DNA from: Caprella mutica
Lineage: Eukaryota; Arthropoda; Malacostraca; Amphipoda; Caprellidae
Length of the DNA: 64,000 nucleotides
Assembly (NCBI GenBank): GCA_947561585.1
Contig: CANNZV010000869.1
Coordinates: 172,559 to 236,558 of the forward strand
Direction: 5' to 3'
Positions 46,760 to 60,010 of the stretch are shown piece after piece. The number at the start of each line of letters is the position of its first letter. The stretch's first letter is position 1. The notes beneath the pieces are model-generated. The model did not search any database. It saw only the letters and a program-made list of their open reading frames with translations, and was not told the DNA's origin. Position numbers and translations under genes: made by a program.

Positions 46760-48200
46760 AACACGTTACTTAGTAACAATTTTCAAATTATGAAACAAGT
46801 GTGGCTATGGAAAATGATTGGTAGGTGGCGTATAAATATAATAAAAATGTTTCAATAATGTACTCTGAACTGAGTTTCAAGTTGGGTACAAGCTATTGTA
46901 CAGTGTCAGTGGATGCTATACAATTACATCGTTAGAAGTTTAGCTACATGATCAAATCTTCGATATCCTAAAATCATTAAATTTAAATAAATAAATTCAG
47001 TAACAATATTAATAACTTATAATTCTTCAATGATTAACTAGAATATCATTACTATACTTATTTTTAGATAAGATAATTCGAAGGGGAATACAAATATATT
47101 GACCAGTTACACCGTTTTAAATAAAGACCTCAAAAAATACCATAAATATTTCTGTATAAACATTCTAATCAACATATAGCTTTACCAAACAGCAGGAATT
47201 AAAGCACAGTTTCCCTGCACCAGCTATGAATACCATTGTTTCCAAATGCAATGAGAGTAACGCTATGCAAAGGAACTTTCGAAAAAAAAGGCGAAGAAAT
47301 TTCCAAAATCTTTTGTGAATGAGATCCTATAGCAAATTAGAATAGAGAAGTTTGAGTAAAACATCTTATTCTTTGATCCGCTTTTGAAATTAACTCCAAA
47401 TTAGTTTTCTCATTCAACGTGTACGCTAGGAAACAAAAGGACTATTTTTCTTAGAAGTTACTCTGGCAAATATCGGTTGCAGTTCGGGACAAAAGGAAGG
47501 GAAGCAAAAGTGGGAGAGATTTAAAGTTTCAAAGAAAACATACTTTATAAGACTACCTTGTGAGTGTATTAGAATGAACCCTCGGCTTAAATTTATTGAA
47601 AGTATAGATTTTTTAAATTGGTTTCGTTATGAGATAGTATAATTCATCAGAAATAAGATGCTTTCGATCAGTAGATAAGACTGCAATGTTTTTTAATATA
47701 AACTTCGGTAGCACTTGAAGAAAATATGCAGTAGGCCTATTTTTATGACAAACGATAATATATACATTTCTTGAATTACGAAACCAAAAAAAGCCTACTC
47801 AAGAGAGGTATTGTTACATATATCAAAGTAAAATAATTAATCTGCATTTGACAATAATATTTTTAAATTTCTTCATGTGTCATTTTTCATTCAAGATTAT
47901 TAATATAATTACTCAAATATTTTATACATTAAATTTTGAGATTAATAATGATATACTTCTGTTATCATACATACCGTTAATACCATATAATATTAAAATG
48001 GTAAATGCTGTGTATAAACCCGTTTAATTTCAAAAGGATAATACAAATTGTATGTCAAAGAAAGTGTATTAATAATGATTTTCTCCACAAATTATTTATT
48101 AAAACATATCCACAGAGAAAATTCACTATTTTTGACACTCTTGTGACATTTAAGAAACGTTAATTTTAAATTAACATCATATGGAGTGAATTTATTTTTC

Positions 48201-48578
48201 TGATAGTACTTTCATCATCGCAGTGACTCTTTTCTCTGATAGTACATCATCACAGTGACTCTTTTCTCTGATAGTACATCATCACAGTGACTCTTTTCTC
48301 TGATAGTACATCATCACAGTGACTCTTTTCTTGATAGTACATCATCACAGTGACTCTTTTCTCTGATAGTACATCATCACAGTGACTCTTTTCTCTGATA
48401 GTACATCATCACAGTGACTCTTTTCTCTGATAGTACATCATCACAGTGACTCTTTTCTCTGATAGTACATCATCACAGTGACTCTTTTCTCTGATAGTAC
48501 ATCATCACAGTGACTCTTTTCTCTGATAGTACATCATCACAGTGACTCTTTTCTCTGATAGTACATCATCACAGTGAC
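48201..48578. repeat. 32-bp minisatellite, 12 units
   Basis: The unit begins TGATAGTACATCATCACAGT and ends GACTCTTTTCTC. Ten units are identical or nearly so. The first has four extra bases (acttt and a G for A), one unit (48,301-48,331) has lost a base, and the last breaks down after gtgact. Such uniformity means recent expansion or strong homogenisation. Units are directly adjacent, with no spacers. Confidence 0.95.
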
Positions 48579-49020
48579 TATATTCCTCGAAAGTGCATAT
48601 AAGCGATAAGTTAACTATAAACGATATACAGTAACTTTTAAGATATGTGTACATAGTGTATATTTTCTCAAGTCTGAAATGTAAATGAGAGAGAAACTTT
48701 TAAAGTGGTTTGGGATGAGAATGCAGTGGAAAACTCCAGACAAGATGGTTCTTGAAGAAGATCTTCTGTGTGAACAGATAAGAAAATTGTCTGTTGTTTT
48801 TAATACCTTTTTTAGGACGATGGAGTAGTTTCTGACATAAATACCATCCGTGCAATTTTAAATAACAATATATCTGACTATTTCAAAGTTTGCAATATCA
48901 TTTATTGAGTGTAGAATATTCAGATATCCAAATTGTTGTAAAGTAGTATTCCGTTTGGATTTTCATTCAAAAACAAAGTGTACGATTAAAAGTTGATGTT
49001 GAATAGTTAAAGTGCCACCA
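48579..49020. other. No supported gene; may be upstream LINE remnant
   Basis: Frames are broken. The last part (about 48,950-49,020, with FIQKQSVRLKV) may continue the LINE remnant that follows. Confidence 0.35.
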
Positions 49021-49880
49021 ATTATATACGAGGTAGAAATGTTGAATTGATGAACTCATTAAAGTTTCTTGGCGTAATTACAGATAGCAAGTTGTAGTTT
49101 AAAGAGCAGGTTGAATAGGTACTAAGTAGGAGGGGTCGAGCAATTGGTTTAATACGAAGGATAAGTTTTTATTTTATTTCTGACCTTGTTTTATTAGTTT
49201 TATGCTAGAACTTTTTTTTCTAGCAAAGGACATTGTAATTTAGTTCGTGGTAACTGTTGTGTCGAAAACAGTGTACAATTTCTATTATGCAACTGAAGTT
49301 TTTGAAATATGTACAAAATCTGTACCCCGAGCTTACTTACATCAGTTGTACCGGAAAATTGTTTTTAATCAATTCTCTTTACATTTAAGGAGATATACAA
49401 AATATGGTACATAGTATTAGTGCACCATGCTAATGTTCTTAATTTTTTTGTTAACAGAAAACGAAAAGATTGTAGTAAAAAGGTTTGAACTTATACCTGG
49501 GTCTCCCTCACTTTAATTTAAATTTTCAAGTTAATGCGAAGTATGATTTTTGAGTTAAGGCAAGGTCTGCTTGTAGTAAAAATTGCTTTCTGTCCTTCTA
49601 TTATCTTTTCAATAATTTGCTATCCTGTAATTATATAAACTTTATAAGATGAAAGGACATCCCTATTTTCGTAATACGATTGATCCTATTATTCCAACCC
49701 ATAGTTACAGAGCTCGTTTCATGCATCATTTTAACATTTTGCTGCCACTCTAGACTCTTTCCAACTCACAGGAACTTTTTGTTTGTTGCTATAAAACTTT
49801 AGAACTCACTTGCCACATACTTGACAGAAATATATTCCTACAATGTTTAAAACTAATGTGAGAAAATACTTTTTAGATGA
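49021..49880 (+). pseudogene. Decayed LINE (non-LTR retrotransposon), reverse-transcriptase end
   Basis: Blocks typical of the thumb and C-terminal part of LINE reverse transcriptases appear in order. NSLKFLGVITDSKL (about 49,050-49,100) is the usual KFLGVxID block, followed by RRGRAIGLIRRISF (about 49,128-49,170). SVPRAYLHQLYRKI lies at about 49,320. HPYFRNTIDPIIPTHSYRAR lies at about 49,660-49,720. A degraded WNSLP-like block and MFKTNVRKYFLDD lie at about 49,800-49,880. Stops and frameshifts are frequent, so it is inactive. The catalytic YxDD block and the endonuclease are not present here, as expected for a 5'-truncated copy. Clade (jockey-like or other) cannot be given. Confidence 0.65.
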
Positions 49881-52800
49881 CTGAAACAGTAATGTGCACT
49901 TATTCTTATTTTGGAAATTCAATGGAGTATATTTGTTTTAAATGCGAGAATAACACATTTTTGCATTATCTGTCTTCTTATAGGCAAGGTTGTTTGTTGT
50001 TGTTAAGCAAGACACATCTGTCTTTTTACGCTAGATGTCGGAATTGTACCCTGTGTGGTTTAGTCGATTCGAGTGAATTACAAAAATATAATCGAAGGAT
50101 AGCAAGCCTATCTGAATCACTGACACTCAGCATGACAGCTTTTGTACACATTTTAGAAGCTTCAGTTGCATCCAAGAAAAATATTACTATTTTTTACACC
50201 AGAGTTACCCCGAACTGATATACTTTGTCATGTGTGATAAAACGATTTTATTATGAAGCTAACAAAATAATGCAAAATTTATTTTTTGAATTGAAATAAA
50301 ATTTCTCACCAGTTTTTTCAAATTATTCTGGTTGCGGGTACTTAATTGTCACTGTGTAGATGCTTAACTTATAGTTAACTATGTAAACCTTACATCGCAC
50401 TATATTTTCTTGTATACGTGTATAATAAAGAATTTATAAATGATTCTCAATATATAAATATAAAAAATTATATTGTTTCATATTCATTATTTTACGGTTG
50501 AAACATTTTCTAATACTAATCATTTTTCCAACGAGAGCATAAACTAAATATTGAATAAAATATTTTAAAGATTCATTCTACAATTCTTTCTCGAAATTGA
50601 AAATCACCAATATAATATAATATTAAAAAATCGTGTATTCGAATTCCTCTCTTACAAAAGATTTTATTGAAATTAATTAGGAAGTGATTGAAAATGAACG
50701 ATATCATCAAAGGCAACCAGATAGATTGATATTCATCCGATAACCGAATTCGAACAAATTTTTTAATCAATTATTAAAATATTCATCCATAAATTATATG
50801 AACAGTTCGGAATTATTTTTAAATCAATTTGACTAGTCATTATTATCAAACTTATTTGAATAATTACGAATTAAAATAAATGGTCAAAATGATTTAAAAT
50901 AAACCTAAAAAGAACCAAAAGTTGTACCTCAATATCTCTCTGAACACTCATATGAAGGAAATATACCTAATAATTATAAAATTATATAATAAGAGATTCA
51001 TATTATTTATTATTCTCGTGCACATTAACCTACAGATTAGACTGAATTGTTTTACTATTTATTAATATTAGGTAGTTGCTCTCTGTAAATAAAGAATACA
51101 TTGAATTCAACACGAACATTGAACATTCAAATTTGTGACTACATTTTCATACCGAAGAGAAACAGCACCGAGTTTGCATAATGATTATACCTGAACCAAT
51201 CAATCATAATTAACAAACTACGAGTAGTGTATGTATTAATGTTCAAACATTTCATATTGTTTATTTGAAGCTAATAACATTTATTGATCTGTTGAACAAG
51301 TTGATTAATATTTGGAATGCATTGTTCTTTGATTTAAATTTTCTTTGCCATTAACTTTAATTTTGTTTAATTCTGCTCAATAATTTTCAGCTCCTGGATA
51401 TTATATATTCTCTAACAAAAATGGTGCAAAATTTATTACTTGCTGATAATTCCTGCTTCCCTGGAAACAATATTTTAACTACTTGTTAAAACATAATTTA
51501 ACCCATAATAGCTGTATATGTAAAATATAGATATTCATTATAACTTAGGAAGCCCTTTTGTTTCATCTTCCTACTTAATTTCTGCAATAAGGACGTAGGA
51601 GTTTTCATTTATCCCCCACTGGATATATTCTTTCTTTTAATCCTCCATACTAAGTAACCTAAACTTTTGCTTCGAAGTTTTAAATGTCATCGGTAAGGAA
51701 AAGTTTGTTGGTTCTTTCTTAACTGCTTAAATTTCCACAAGAAAATAGTTGAGACCTTGTAACCTCTTATAATGGTCATTTTAAGGAACTGTGAAGTGAG
51801 TTTGCACTTGAATGTTTTATCAATGTAAAACAGTTTAAATAAATGAGATATCATATAAATTTTGAAATATCATTATATTGTGATTGTTATTTGTGAGACA
51901 ATATTTTTCAATTAAAAAAAATTGTAATTTAAATTTTTTTTTTGAGAAGAAAGCCTGATTCACATTAATTTATTTTATTCCGAATGCAGTGTGAAAGATG
52001 CCATTAATAAATGTGCAAATCTATATATGTATAGTATGTATCTGTTTATGATGTGGAATCGTAGATGCCCTTTCAATGTTGATTTCAAGAACTACCAAAA
52101 TCAATTATTTAAACTTGACTCTAAAGTTGAATCAGAACAAATAAAATAAATTAATAAGTGCTTAATTTAAGGAAATTATGAGACTATACCTTGAAAATAT
52201 CTATAAATAGAATCTAGCTCCAATGCAATCTGGTTAACACTTCCGAATTAATGAGTTAGACAATCAAAGATCAGAAATTTATTTATGTGTTGTGTTCACG
52301 AAAATAAGATTGAAAGTTGGTGAAAAAGTATTATGAATAATTAGAAAAAAACAAGAGCATGCAAATTAAAACTGTAATGTTGAAAATTCAGAAAATGCAG
52401 TGAAAAATGATTTTTCAAGTTTTAAGCACTCAGACACCAAATTTTGTTTTCTCTAGTAGACCATATTTGCAATTTGTGTGGCCACTTCCGCGAGAAAAAT
52501 GCTTAGTAATGAAATTGCCTGGATTTCTATTTATATTCTAATAAAACCTCAACATTTCGACAGACATTAATGACACATATTCAGGATAATATCTAATTGT
52601 TACAATAATTTGAAAAATAGCGATTCTTTCAGTGTTATTTCTATTGAGTTTTAAATGTTGTTTTATTTAATTGATTTTATAAACAATTCAATTTCACTTT
52701 TTTCCTCGAAAATAAAAATTAAATTCGTTATCTATACATGAAGTAGTTTTGAATATTTTCTCTTTAGGGCCCAAAATTGTAACTAAATGTAAATAAGGAA

Positions 52801-54299
52801 TTATAAATTATGGATCATTGCCCAAAACCAATACTTCGTTATTGGACACATTGCAAGAATTGTCACATACATTATATGAGTTGCAATTTTGCAAAGCATT
52901 GACTTCTTTGTTGGATAAATGATTTTTAGAATACTTGATAACATAATATTATTCATTTTAAAACTCTGACTGCTTAACATTACAACACTGCATCGTCAGT
53001 ATTATATCATATAATCATAGTCTGATAGACAGTGTATGAGATCGCAAAGTTAGTTCAATAATATTGAATAAATAAACAAGAATCAGGTTACGAAGGAAGC
53101 GATATAATGAATTCAACCATCATTTACTGATTTTCTTCAATAAATTAAATCAATATTTATATAAGAAAGCAGTTTCTTTCGAATTAATCTTAATTTATTT
53201 TTTCACATTACTATTATTCATGTGAATTATTATTCTATATCCTTTTATATTTGTTTGGAACTACAAATTATATTTTCCTTCGGGTAATTACTGTGTTCAA
53301 AATTTTTGTTTCATCAGAAATTCTATTTTGTCATTATAAAATAGAACAACAAAGTGGTTTATCTTTTATTCACTTTGTTGTGCTAACAAAGCTCTGAATA
53401 GATAGAATGTCCTCGGACTTAAAATTTGGTTGCAAATTCAACAGAGAGAGTCAAAATTTCAGATATTTGAATTTGGGATGAAATAAAAAGCACCAGGGAA
53501 CTCTCTCAATCTCCAGAGTAAATATTAATTTGGGTGCGTTTGTTTTCACCGCAAAAAAGTGATGGCAAAGTGTTCAGAGGGGAAACGACGTCACGCAAAC
53601 TCAATGAAACTTTTTGCCGCAAACACTGTCACCACTGCAAAAGAAATATCAAAAAGAAAAGCACTGGGATAAAAGTAAACTCTGAATTGAATCGTCGTCT
53701 CTATACAGAATGGAATGCATGGAACGGAGGAGTAGAGCTAATTTCACTCAAACACCCCTTTTATTTTGATATTTGGAAGATTTATTGAGGTAAATAAAAG
53801 GGAAAATATTTGGATTATTATTCAGCTAAATTAATACTTTATTTGTAACATCATATTCCAATAGAGTATAGAAGCGTGTGGACTCTACAGATTCATCAAA
53901 AATTACAATGAATCATTAGCTTGAGATTAGTAAAATTTTGAAAGGAAAAATGAACAGAGTCTGATGATGCAATAAAGGTACCTATATATTTTAATGAATA
54001 AATATTATTGTAATAAATTAATATTATTTTTTTAGGAAATATTCTTAATGAATTTTATTCTATCGTATTATAGTCTGAGTCAGTTTCAGTAATTTTATAA
54101 ATTTTCATGTGATACACACATACATAAGAAAAGTCGTAATTTACTTTTCTCCTCTTCAAATATCAATGGGATATCGTGAAAAGAAGTGCGATTCACTTGC
54201 ATATTTCCATCTGCTTGCTGAGTTCGAAGATATTACATGGCAAAATGATTCAGTAAAAAGCTCATTCGTGTTTGTGATGTAAGAACAACACTTTCTTAG
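49881..54299. other. No supported gene; likely intron and LINE 3' tail
   Basis: The 113-codon frame at 49,877-50,218 directly follows the LINE remnant and resembles no domain; it may be old LINE 3' sequence. A frame at 53,534-53,788 has two Cys pairs (FCRKHCHHCKRN) but no splice borders and no recognised fold. The rest is A+T-rich. Confidence 0.45.
53321..53380. repeat. Two abutting perfect hairpins
   Basis: TTCTATTTT/AAAATAGAA (53,321-53,346) is followed without a gap by CAACAAAGTG/CACTTTGTTG (53,347-53,380). Confidence 0.65.
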
Positions 54300-54498
54300 C
54301 ACCTCATCCTATGTACAAAGTATAGAAGGTGAAGTAAAATTCTTACTAAACTTTGTTCCGTTCGAAACGAAGAACTGGTACTATTATGGTAGTGTAATTA
54401 TGGATTTATTATCAGTTAGATCCGTTTTTGATAAGAAGTACAGCAGTGTCATACTACCTCCTGATGATCGTGTCAACTATTACAACATTTCAAAGTTG
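54300..54498 (+). CDS. Internal exon of an unrecognised gene (exon B)
   Basis: A 199-nt exon follows an acceptor (caacactttcttag) and ends before a donor (GTATGC). After one leading base that completes the last codon of exon A, 66 codons are open. They read TSSYVQSIEGEVKFLLNFVP, then FETKNWYYYGSVIMDLLSVR, SVFDKKYSSVILPPDDRVNY and YNISKL. Codons are balanced, and composition falls back to A+T-rich on both sides. The sequence has aromatic clusters and no signal peptide or membrane span within the exon. The frame meets a stop soon after the donor, as expected for intron. The exon ends in phase 0. I do not recognise the family. Confidence 0.68.
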
Positions 54499-56119
54499 GT
54501 ATGCAAATTCTAAAAAATGTAAATGACATCTCTTTCTCTACAGGTTGTTTGAACAATCGAGATCTGGTAAGTAGAATGAGAGATGAAAGCCTCTGATCTT
54601 ACTTTATACCGTATACCTCTCAGACTTGTAGTCGCATCTGATGACATGGGATACTGTAACTTTGCACTTTCGTGATTCTCTGCTTTTATATAACTACCAT
54701 TCAATATATTCCATAAATACATAAATTAATTGGTGTTCATAGTTGCAGCAAATTTCTTCTTGATATGCTTCATGATAATTTCAGATGTGATATACGAATT
54801 TATCAGTCAAATACATTTTTGACAATATTTAAAATTAGTTCTTACTAATCTATGGAAGTAAATAATAATTGTACTTGGTATATTTACTGTTAATCTAGTT
54901 GTGAAATAAGCAATATTAATTCATAGTTTTGAATAAATAAAATATACTAAACTAATTTGCTCTTCTAGAGCATAACAAAGATGAATGAAATACTATACAT
55001 AATTTATACTACATACATAATTTGTATACTGTTAATATAGTATCTTTATATGTTTACAAATTGTTAATGCCTAAAATTATGTAACCAAGTTGCAAGTTAT
55101 TAAGAATAAATAATTAATGTTAAACTCAATAGTATAATATGCATTTACAGCAATCGAACAATCAAATTTTGTCTTAGCTTTTTTGCCTAGTTCAAATTTG
55201 TAATATGAGTTGTGAATAATTAATTGTGAAAAAAAGTAATTGTGAATTGACATCTGGGAATGATCATAAAATAGATCTGAGCTATTAAATACCTTTTGGG
55301 CTATTAAATACCCTAATACCATTTTCCTATTAAATACCACTATTTATAAATAAATTCGTACCCAACGTTCTCTTAGAATGATACATTCAATTTATTTTAT
55401 ATAATTAAACCCCTTTTTACATTAAAGTATTCACTTTATATTTCAATACCCTAATGAAGTATCTTCATTAAGTACTCATCATATTAGCTGATATACCAGA
55501 CGACAGGTTCCTTCAAAAGCTTAATTATAAACCTCAATCATAGGAGTTTTGGGTCAACGAATTCCAGTCAGCAAACAATGAAGGAGAGTTGACCAAGAAC
55601 CAACTAATTAGGTCTTCTGGTGATCTTCAGGGATAAGATACATTACATACGATCACTTCAATTATAATTCAATGGTCACGATGAATAAATAGACTGATTC
55701 TGAATTAAAATATTCAATTAAAAGAGGTATGGAATATAGTGGTGAGATAATTCAAAATTGTCTTGAATTTTACACATCTGACATGGGACTCAAGAATTGG
55801 TTTTATTTGTTCATTTAATAATTTCATTTGCATTTTCAAATATTGTCCAACATGATTTGAATTGTAAAGATGTTGTTGAATGAGATGCATTTTTGATTCA
55901 TATAAGGTGGCATGAAGTATTATATTATTCTCTCCTCACTCGTTCATTTCAGAACATACAATTTTTCATTGAAATAAATTCAAAATAGAGAATATCGGTT
56001 GGCATGGTGTTTCACATATTATTATAACAAACTTTTTAATATGAATATATATTGAAATAAATGTCAATTTGGATTTATAATATTACAATTCAAATGTGAC
56101 TAAAAATACAACGATAGTG
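54499..56119. other. No supported gene
   Basis: A short direct repeat of CTATTAAATACC occurs three times at 55,285-55,338. Otherwise A+T-rich DNA, probably intron of the gene that includes exon B. Confidence 0.5.
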
Positions 56120-56340
56120 AGTTCCCTTCATTAGATATAATCACCCTCATTACGATTTACAGCTTTCAGTCTAAGAACGAAAAGTTTTGCTAATACCGGC
56201 TTCTGCAGCCTCTTTACGATGACATCGAGGTGGATTTCGACGCAACTTCTCCCACGTGCTAATGATCAGTTTTTGGGTCGTTATGATTAGTTTGCGACTT
56301 CGTTCTAGCTTATCAGACGTTGAACCTGTCTGATGAACTT
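56120..56340 (-). pseudogene. Mariner-type fragment
   Basis: On the minus strand the block WEKLRRNPPRCHRKEAAEAG followed by ISKTF resembles the helix-turn-helix part of mariner-type transposases. It then joins directly to LKAVNRNEGDYI. That last piece matches, at the DNA level (about 27 of 32 bases), the 3' end of the dead mariner at 17,955-17,990. It is therefore probably an internally deleted copy of the same family. Stops are present. Confidence 0.42.
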
Positions 56341-59300
56341 TTTAACAATTTTCCAACAGATGAACAAGTCATTAGTAACTGATGTGCAATTGAGGAATAA
56401 TTATCACCTTTTTGTGGAATTTTATCACTTTATTTCGATCTACAGCCACACTACTAGGTATAAATTTGAAAACTAGATGCCTAAAATATGAAGATTATGA
56501 TTTATTTATTTGAAATGTAAAACTGCCTGCTTTCATTTATTTGGACTTTCTAAAGTCAGGTATAATAATTATGGTTGATAAAATTTAATATTACAATTTA
56601 TTTCAGTGTAATATTATGCAAGTGGCAATAAAGGAATTTCTCTACTCTGATAAAAATCATTTCATTCGTCATGGAATATTTTCCATGATCTCCCGAATGA
56701 AAATTCGAAATACTACAGAGGAAGTAAACACGAATAACTTACAATAGAATCGAGGCCGAAGAATTTCTGCTTCTATTTGAAAATCATAAAAATAAACTAT
56801 GTAGTAGCTATTGCGAGAACGATTTCGAAAACAAAGGAAGGTTGGTTCAGTTCAAAAGATTGTGCTGCTATTTATGTATAGTATACAGTGAGTTGAGGTG
56901 TGATTATAGTAAGATTATAGTAAGATTATAGTAAGATTTCAGTGACAGGTGAGAAGTAAGATTTGCCAAATGTCCATTTAAATATGTATTTTAATACTAA
57001 ATTATATATGGGGGAAAATGTGATGATACAAATAAGGTTTGTTTTATTTTTTTGGATATAAAAAAATGACTTATTAATTTTAATTTTAAGATAAATAAAC
57101 CAACTATTTAATTTACTTTTGATCTATAAAGTATCAATCCTTTGAGTTAGTATTTAGTATGTCTCATGACTTTTATCGATGTTTTATTTTCTTTTTGAAA
57201 CCATGAAGATTTTATACATACAAGTGAAATAATATAAAATTAATATAGTACATATGCCAAAATAATATTGAGGTGAAAACGGAATTAAAGATTATAAAAA
57301 AAAAAATCTGAAGGTAGAGAATCAGAGATGCATTGTATGAATGTGAAGGGAGTGAAAATTCCCTCTTGAAATTGCAAAAGAAAAAGTATAGCATTTGCTG
57401 AACATTTCTGGCGAAACTTCCACTCTGTTGGTCCTATTTGTGATGTCTCCATTCAGATTCCAGGCAAGTCAGTCTATAAATACCAAGGTTCAGAGAACTT
57501 GAATTGCATGTGAGAAGGGAGGATAACAAGGAAAATGGTACGGACCTCCAATACAAGTTTAACTTGTACATATTTGGATTGCCTGCTAATTTTTCCAACG
57601 TATGTAATCCCTAAAGGATCTAGACTGCAAACATCTGATTTAGTTGCAATTCCCAAGGTAAAAATTGTAGAGAGATGGAAGGAGAAGTCTAAATAGCGCA
57701 AGACATTCCCTTGGGTCAGGGAATCCATTTGCTAAAGATAGGAAAAGCTGGAATAGCTGCAAGTTTTCTTCAGAAAAGCTGCGAAATTGCATCTTTTATC
57801 AAATAAAGGTTCAATTGTTAAAAAAATTCACCTAGCAATATTTTGATAATTTAGAACCGAAAAGAATAATGAAATCGATATTCTGACATTTGAATGTACT
57901 TAATCATTTCCTTCTTAATTTTATCTTATGTACCTAGCTTAGACAATATATAGAATTATCAATTCTCTACCACACAAAACTTATCAGATGAAATATGTTA
58001 TATTATTTTTAATATAAAGCGTTAACTACTAGAATATAAAGTGAAATTATTTATAAAAATAGTAAAAAAAAAAATTACATAAACTTGTAAATAAATTATT
58101 CATATTATTGATTGTGGTATTGATTTAAATATATTGCTTGTCAGGACGACTAGTTATTCTAATTTACAAACGATCAAAGATGAAATGACAAAAGAAATTT
58201 CAACAACTCTCTTTTTCAATTCCTATTGGTTGAATAACAAGATTGGTAAATTAAAGATATATAATAGAGACTTTCTGTTTTCTGTTGTTTAATTTATTCT
58301 GCAGTTATGGAGAGAGTGACATGTGGCAACAAATTTAATTATTACACTTTAGTTGTTCACAGAATACAATGAAGTGCAAACACTTCAGAGTTTCAGGACT
58401 ACCTGAATGAGCAGTCAAAATTTAATTCACCCAGAAAAGAGAAGACATACGCATCTTCTAGCAGTTAAAGAGAATATTTTAATTTAACTTTACTATTGAT
58501 GTCAAATTAATCTTAATACCATTAATTATTACAGAATTAACCAAATCTAAAAGCTTCAGAATTTATACTTCCAAAATCTAAATTCTTACCCATTATCAAT
58601 TTTTTTGATTTATTAGAACTAAATGTAAGATTATGTGATTTTATATGGAAATACAGTAACTTACTAACAAAAAGTTCATGCCCATGCTATAATAGTTTGT
58701 AATAAAAATGACGTTCAAATATAAAACCTAACAGTCCATTTTACCAACAGACAAAAATAGCTCGTTTCTGTTATTTGACTCCTGCCGAAGTAATGAAATA
58801 TCATTAACTGTTTTTGCTCCGGTTTAGTTGCAGTAAATTTCCCCTCAATTTATTAGGTACCCTCCATTCGAGGTGAAAAATGACCAAGTAACATGGGCTG
58901 GAATTCCTCCCCTCATTTTCCAGAAGAGTAAACACCAACCCATGTTGCTCCTGGTAGAAAATATTGATGACGCTAACTATCTATAAGGAAAATATCGCAA
59001 ACTTGACTGTATTCTATTATTATATAATATTTTAACGAGATATTTTTTGTAATTCAAAAATTGAAGTATGCATTAATATATTTCAATATGGTGTTGTGTA
59101 ATACTAGATTATAAAATATTAAATTATTGAAATTGGATACCTAAAATTGAATAAAAAAATGGTTTTGAAATGTGATTAATTTTAAATGAAGCTATTTATA
59201 ATTCATCAACATAATTACTAATGCTAAATATATTTATGGTGATGCATTCAATTAATAATGAAATGAATTCGATTTGTTAATTCATATAAAACTATCCATT

Positions 59301-59359
59301 CTATGAGAAAATGAAGCAACGTTGCAACTTCAATCCATGATCTTACCAAGTAGTTGTAG
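56341..59359. other. No supported gene; small tandem repeat
   Basis: Three and a half copies of the 11-mer GATTATAGTAA lie at 56,902-56,938. A minus-strand frame at 57,474-57,728 has mixed composition but no domain or splice borders that I trust. An inverted pair (aacatgggctgg/ccaacccatgtt) lies at about 58,890-58,945. Confidence 0.45.
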
Positions 59360-59482
59360 GATATTTGCATAAATAGGAGACTTGCTGAGACGAATAAATT
59401 AATAAACATGTGCTATGAAAGGGAATGCTTAAGTGCGTTCCTGTTTACCATAATGGATACAAAACAGTACATCACTGAAAAA
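59360..59482 (+). CDS. Weak internal exon candidate
   Basis: Between an acceptor-like AG (agtagttgtag) and a donor GTAAGA lies a 123-nt frame of 41 codons, phase 0 at both ends. It contains NMCYERECLSAFLFTIMDTK and then QYITEK. Its phases would allow it to sit between exon B and the 60,790 exon, but the pyrimidine tract is poor and the first third is A+T-driven. Treat as a hypothesis. Confidence 0.22.
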
Positions 59483-59799
59483 GTAAGATAGGTTGTTTCA
59501 AACTCTCTATGAATTAGCTTTTCCTATTAAATTATTAACTTTAACGAAACTGATATTTGAAGAAATCACAAAAGTTGCAGAAAACTTATAAATTCTGATA
59601 TCTTCTTTTAAATGAGTGCAACCCATAAATTTGTAATTTATTTATCTCTGCATGAATATTAAATTTATATTTTTCTAGAGATTGATTGACTCCTTGAAGC
59701 ACATTCATACGATGCATAATATAACAACTTAACAATATTCAAAATTAGTATTTGACTTTAACATACACAATCAACTACAACTTTGAAACAAGTGCTCCT

Positions 59800-60010
59800 A
59801 ACTTGGCCATGTTATCTCACTCTGCTTTCGAAACTTCGTCCTCTGACATCGGTAGAACTCGAACTCTGATCTGAAAGTTGCACTGAAGTTACTCACGCTG
59901 CACACCAACTTATTGCCAAATCAGTACAAGAACTGAGCAAACACTAGCCATTAGTTAAGAGTCGAGCACATTTTCTTGCTCGTAAGAACTCATTTGCATG
60001 GAGCATCAGT
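59800..60010. other. G+C-richer island, function unknown
   Basis: About 200 bp stand out from the flanks. A plus-strand frame reads CTEVTHAAHQLIAKSVQELS before a stop, then SRAHFLARKNSFAW in the same frame. An octamer ATTTGCAT occurs at about 59,992. It could be a broken gene fragment or a regulatory segment; neither is shown. Confidence 0.25.

Noticed and set aside
47483..47559. Possible 77-nt exon between ttgcag and GTGAGT
   Set aside because: It is open in one frame, but its phases cannot fit between the two good exons, and it would create a stop if joined to the 60,790 exon.
48201..48578. CRISPR-like array of 32-bp repeats
   Set aside because: Repeats are directly adjacent without spacers, in a eukaryotic setting; it is a minisatellite.
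49877..50218. 113-codon frame as a gene
   Set aside because: It immediately follows LINE remains, has no recognised domain and no splice borders; at best it is old LINE 3' sequence.
57474..57728. 84-codon minus-strand frame
   Set aside because: Mixed composition but no domain, no splice borders and no neighbouring exon.
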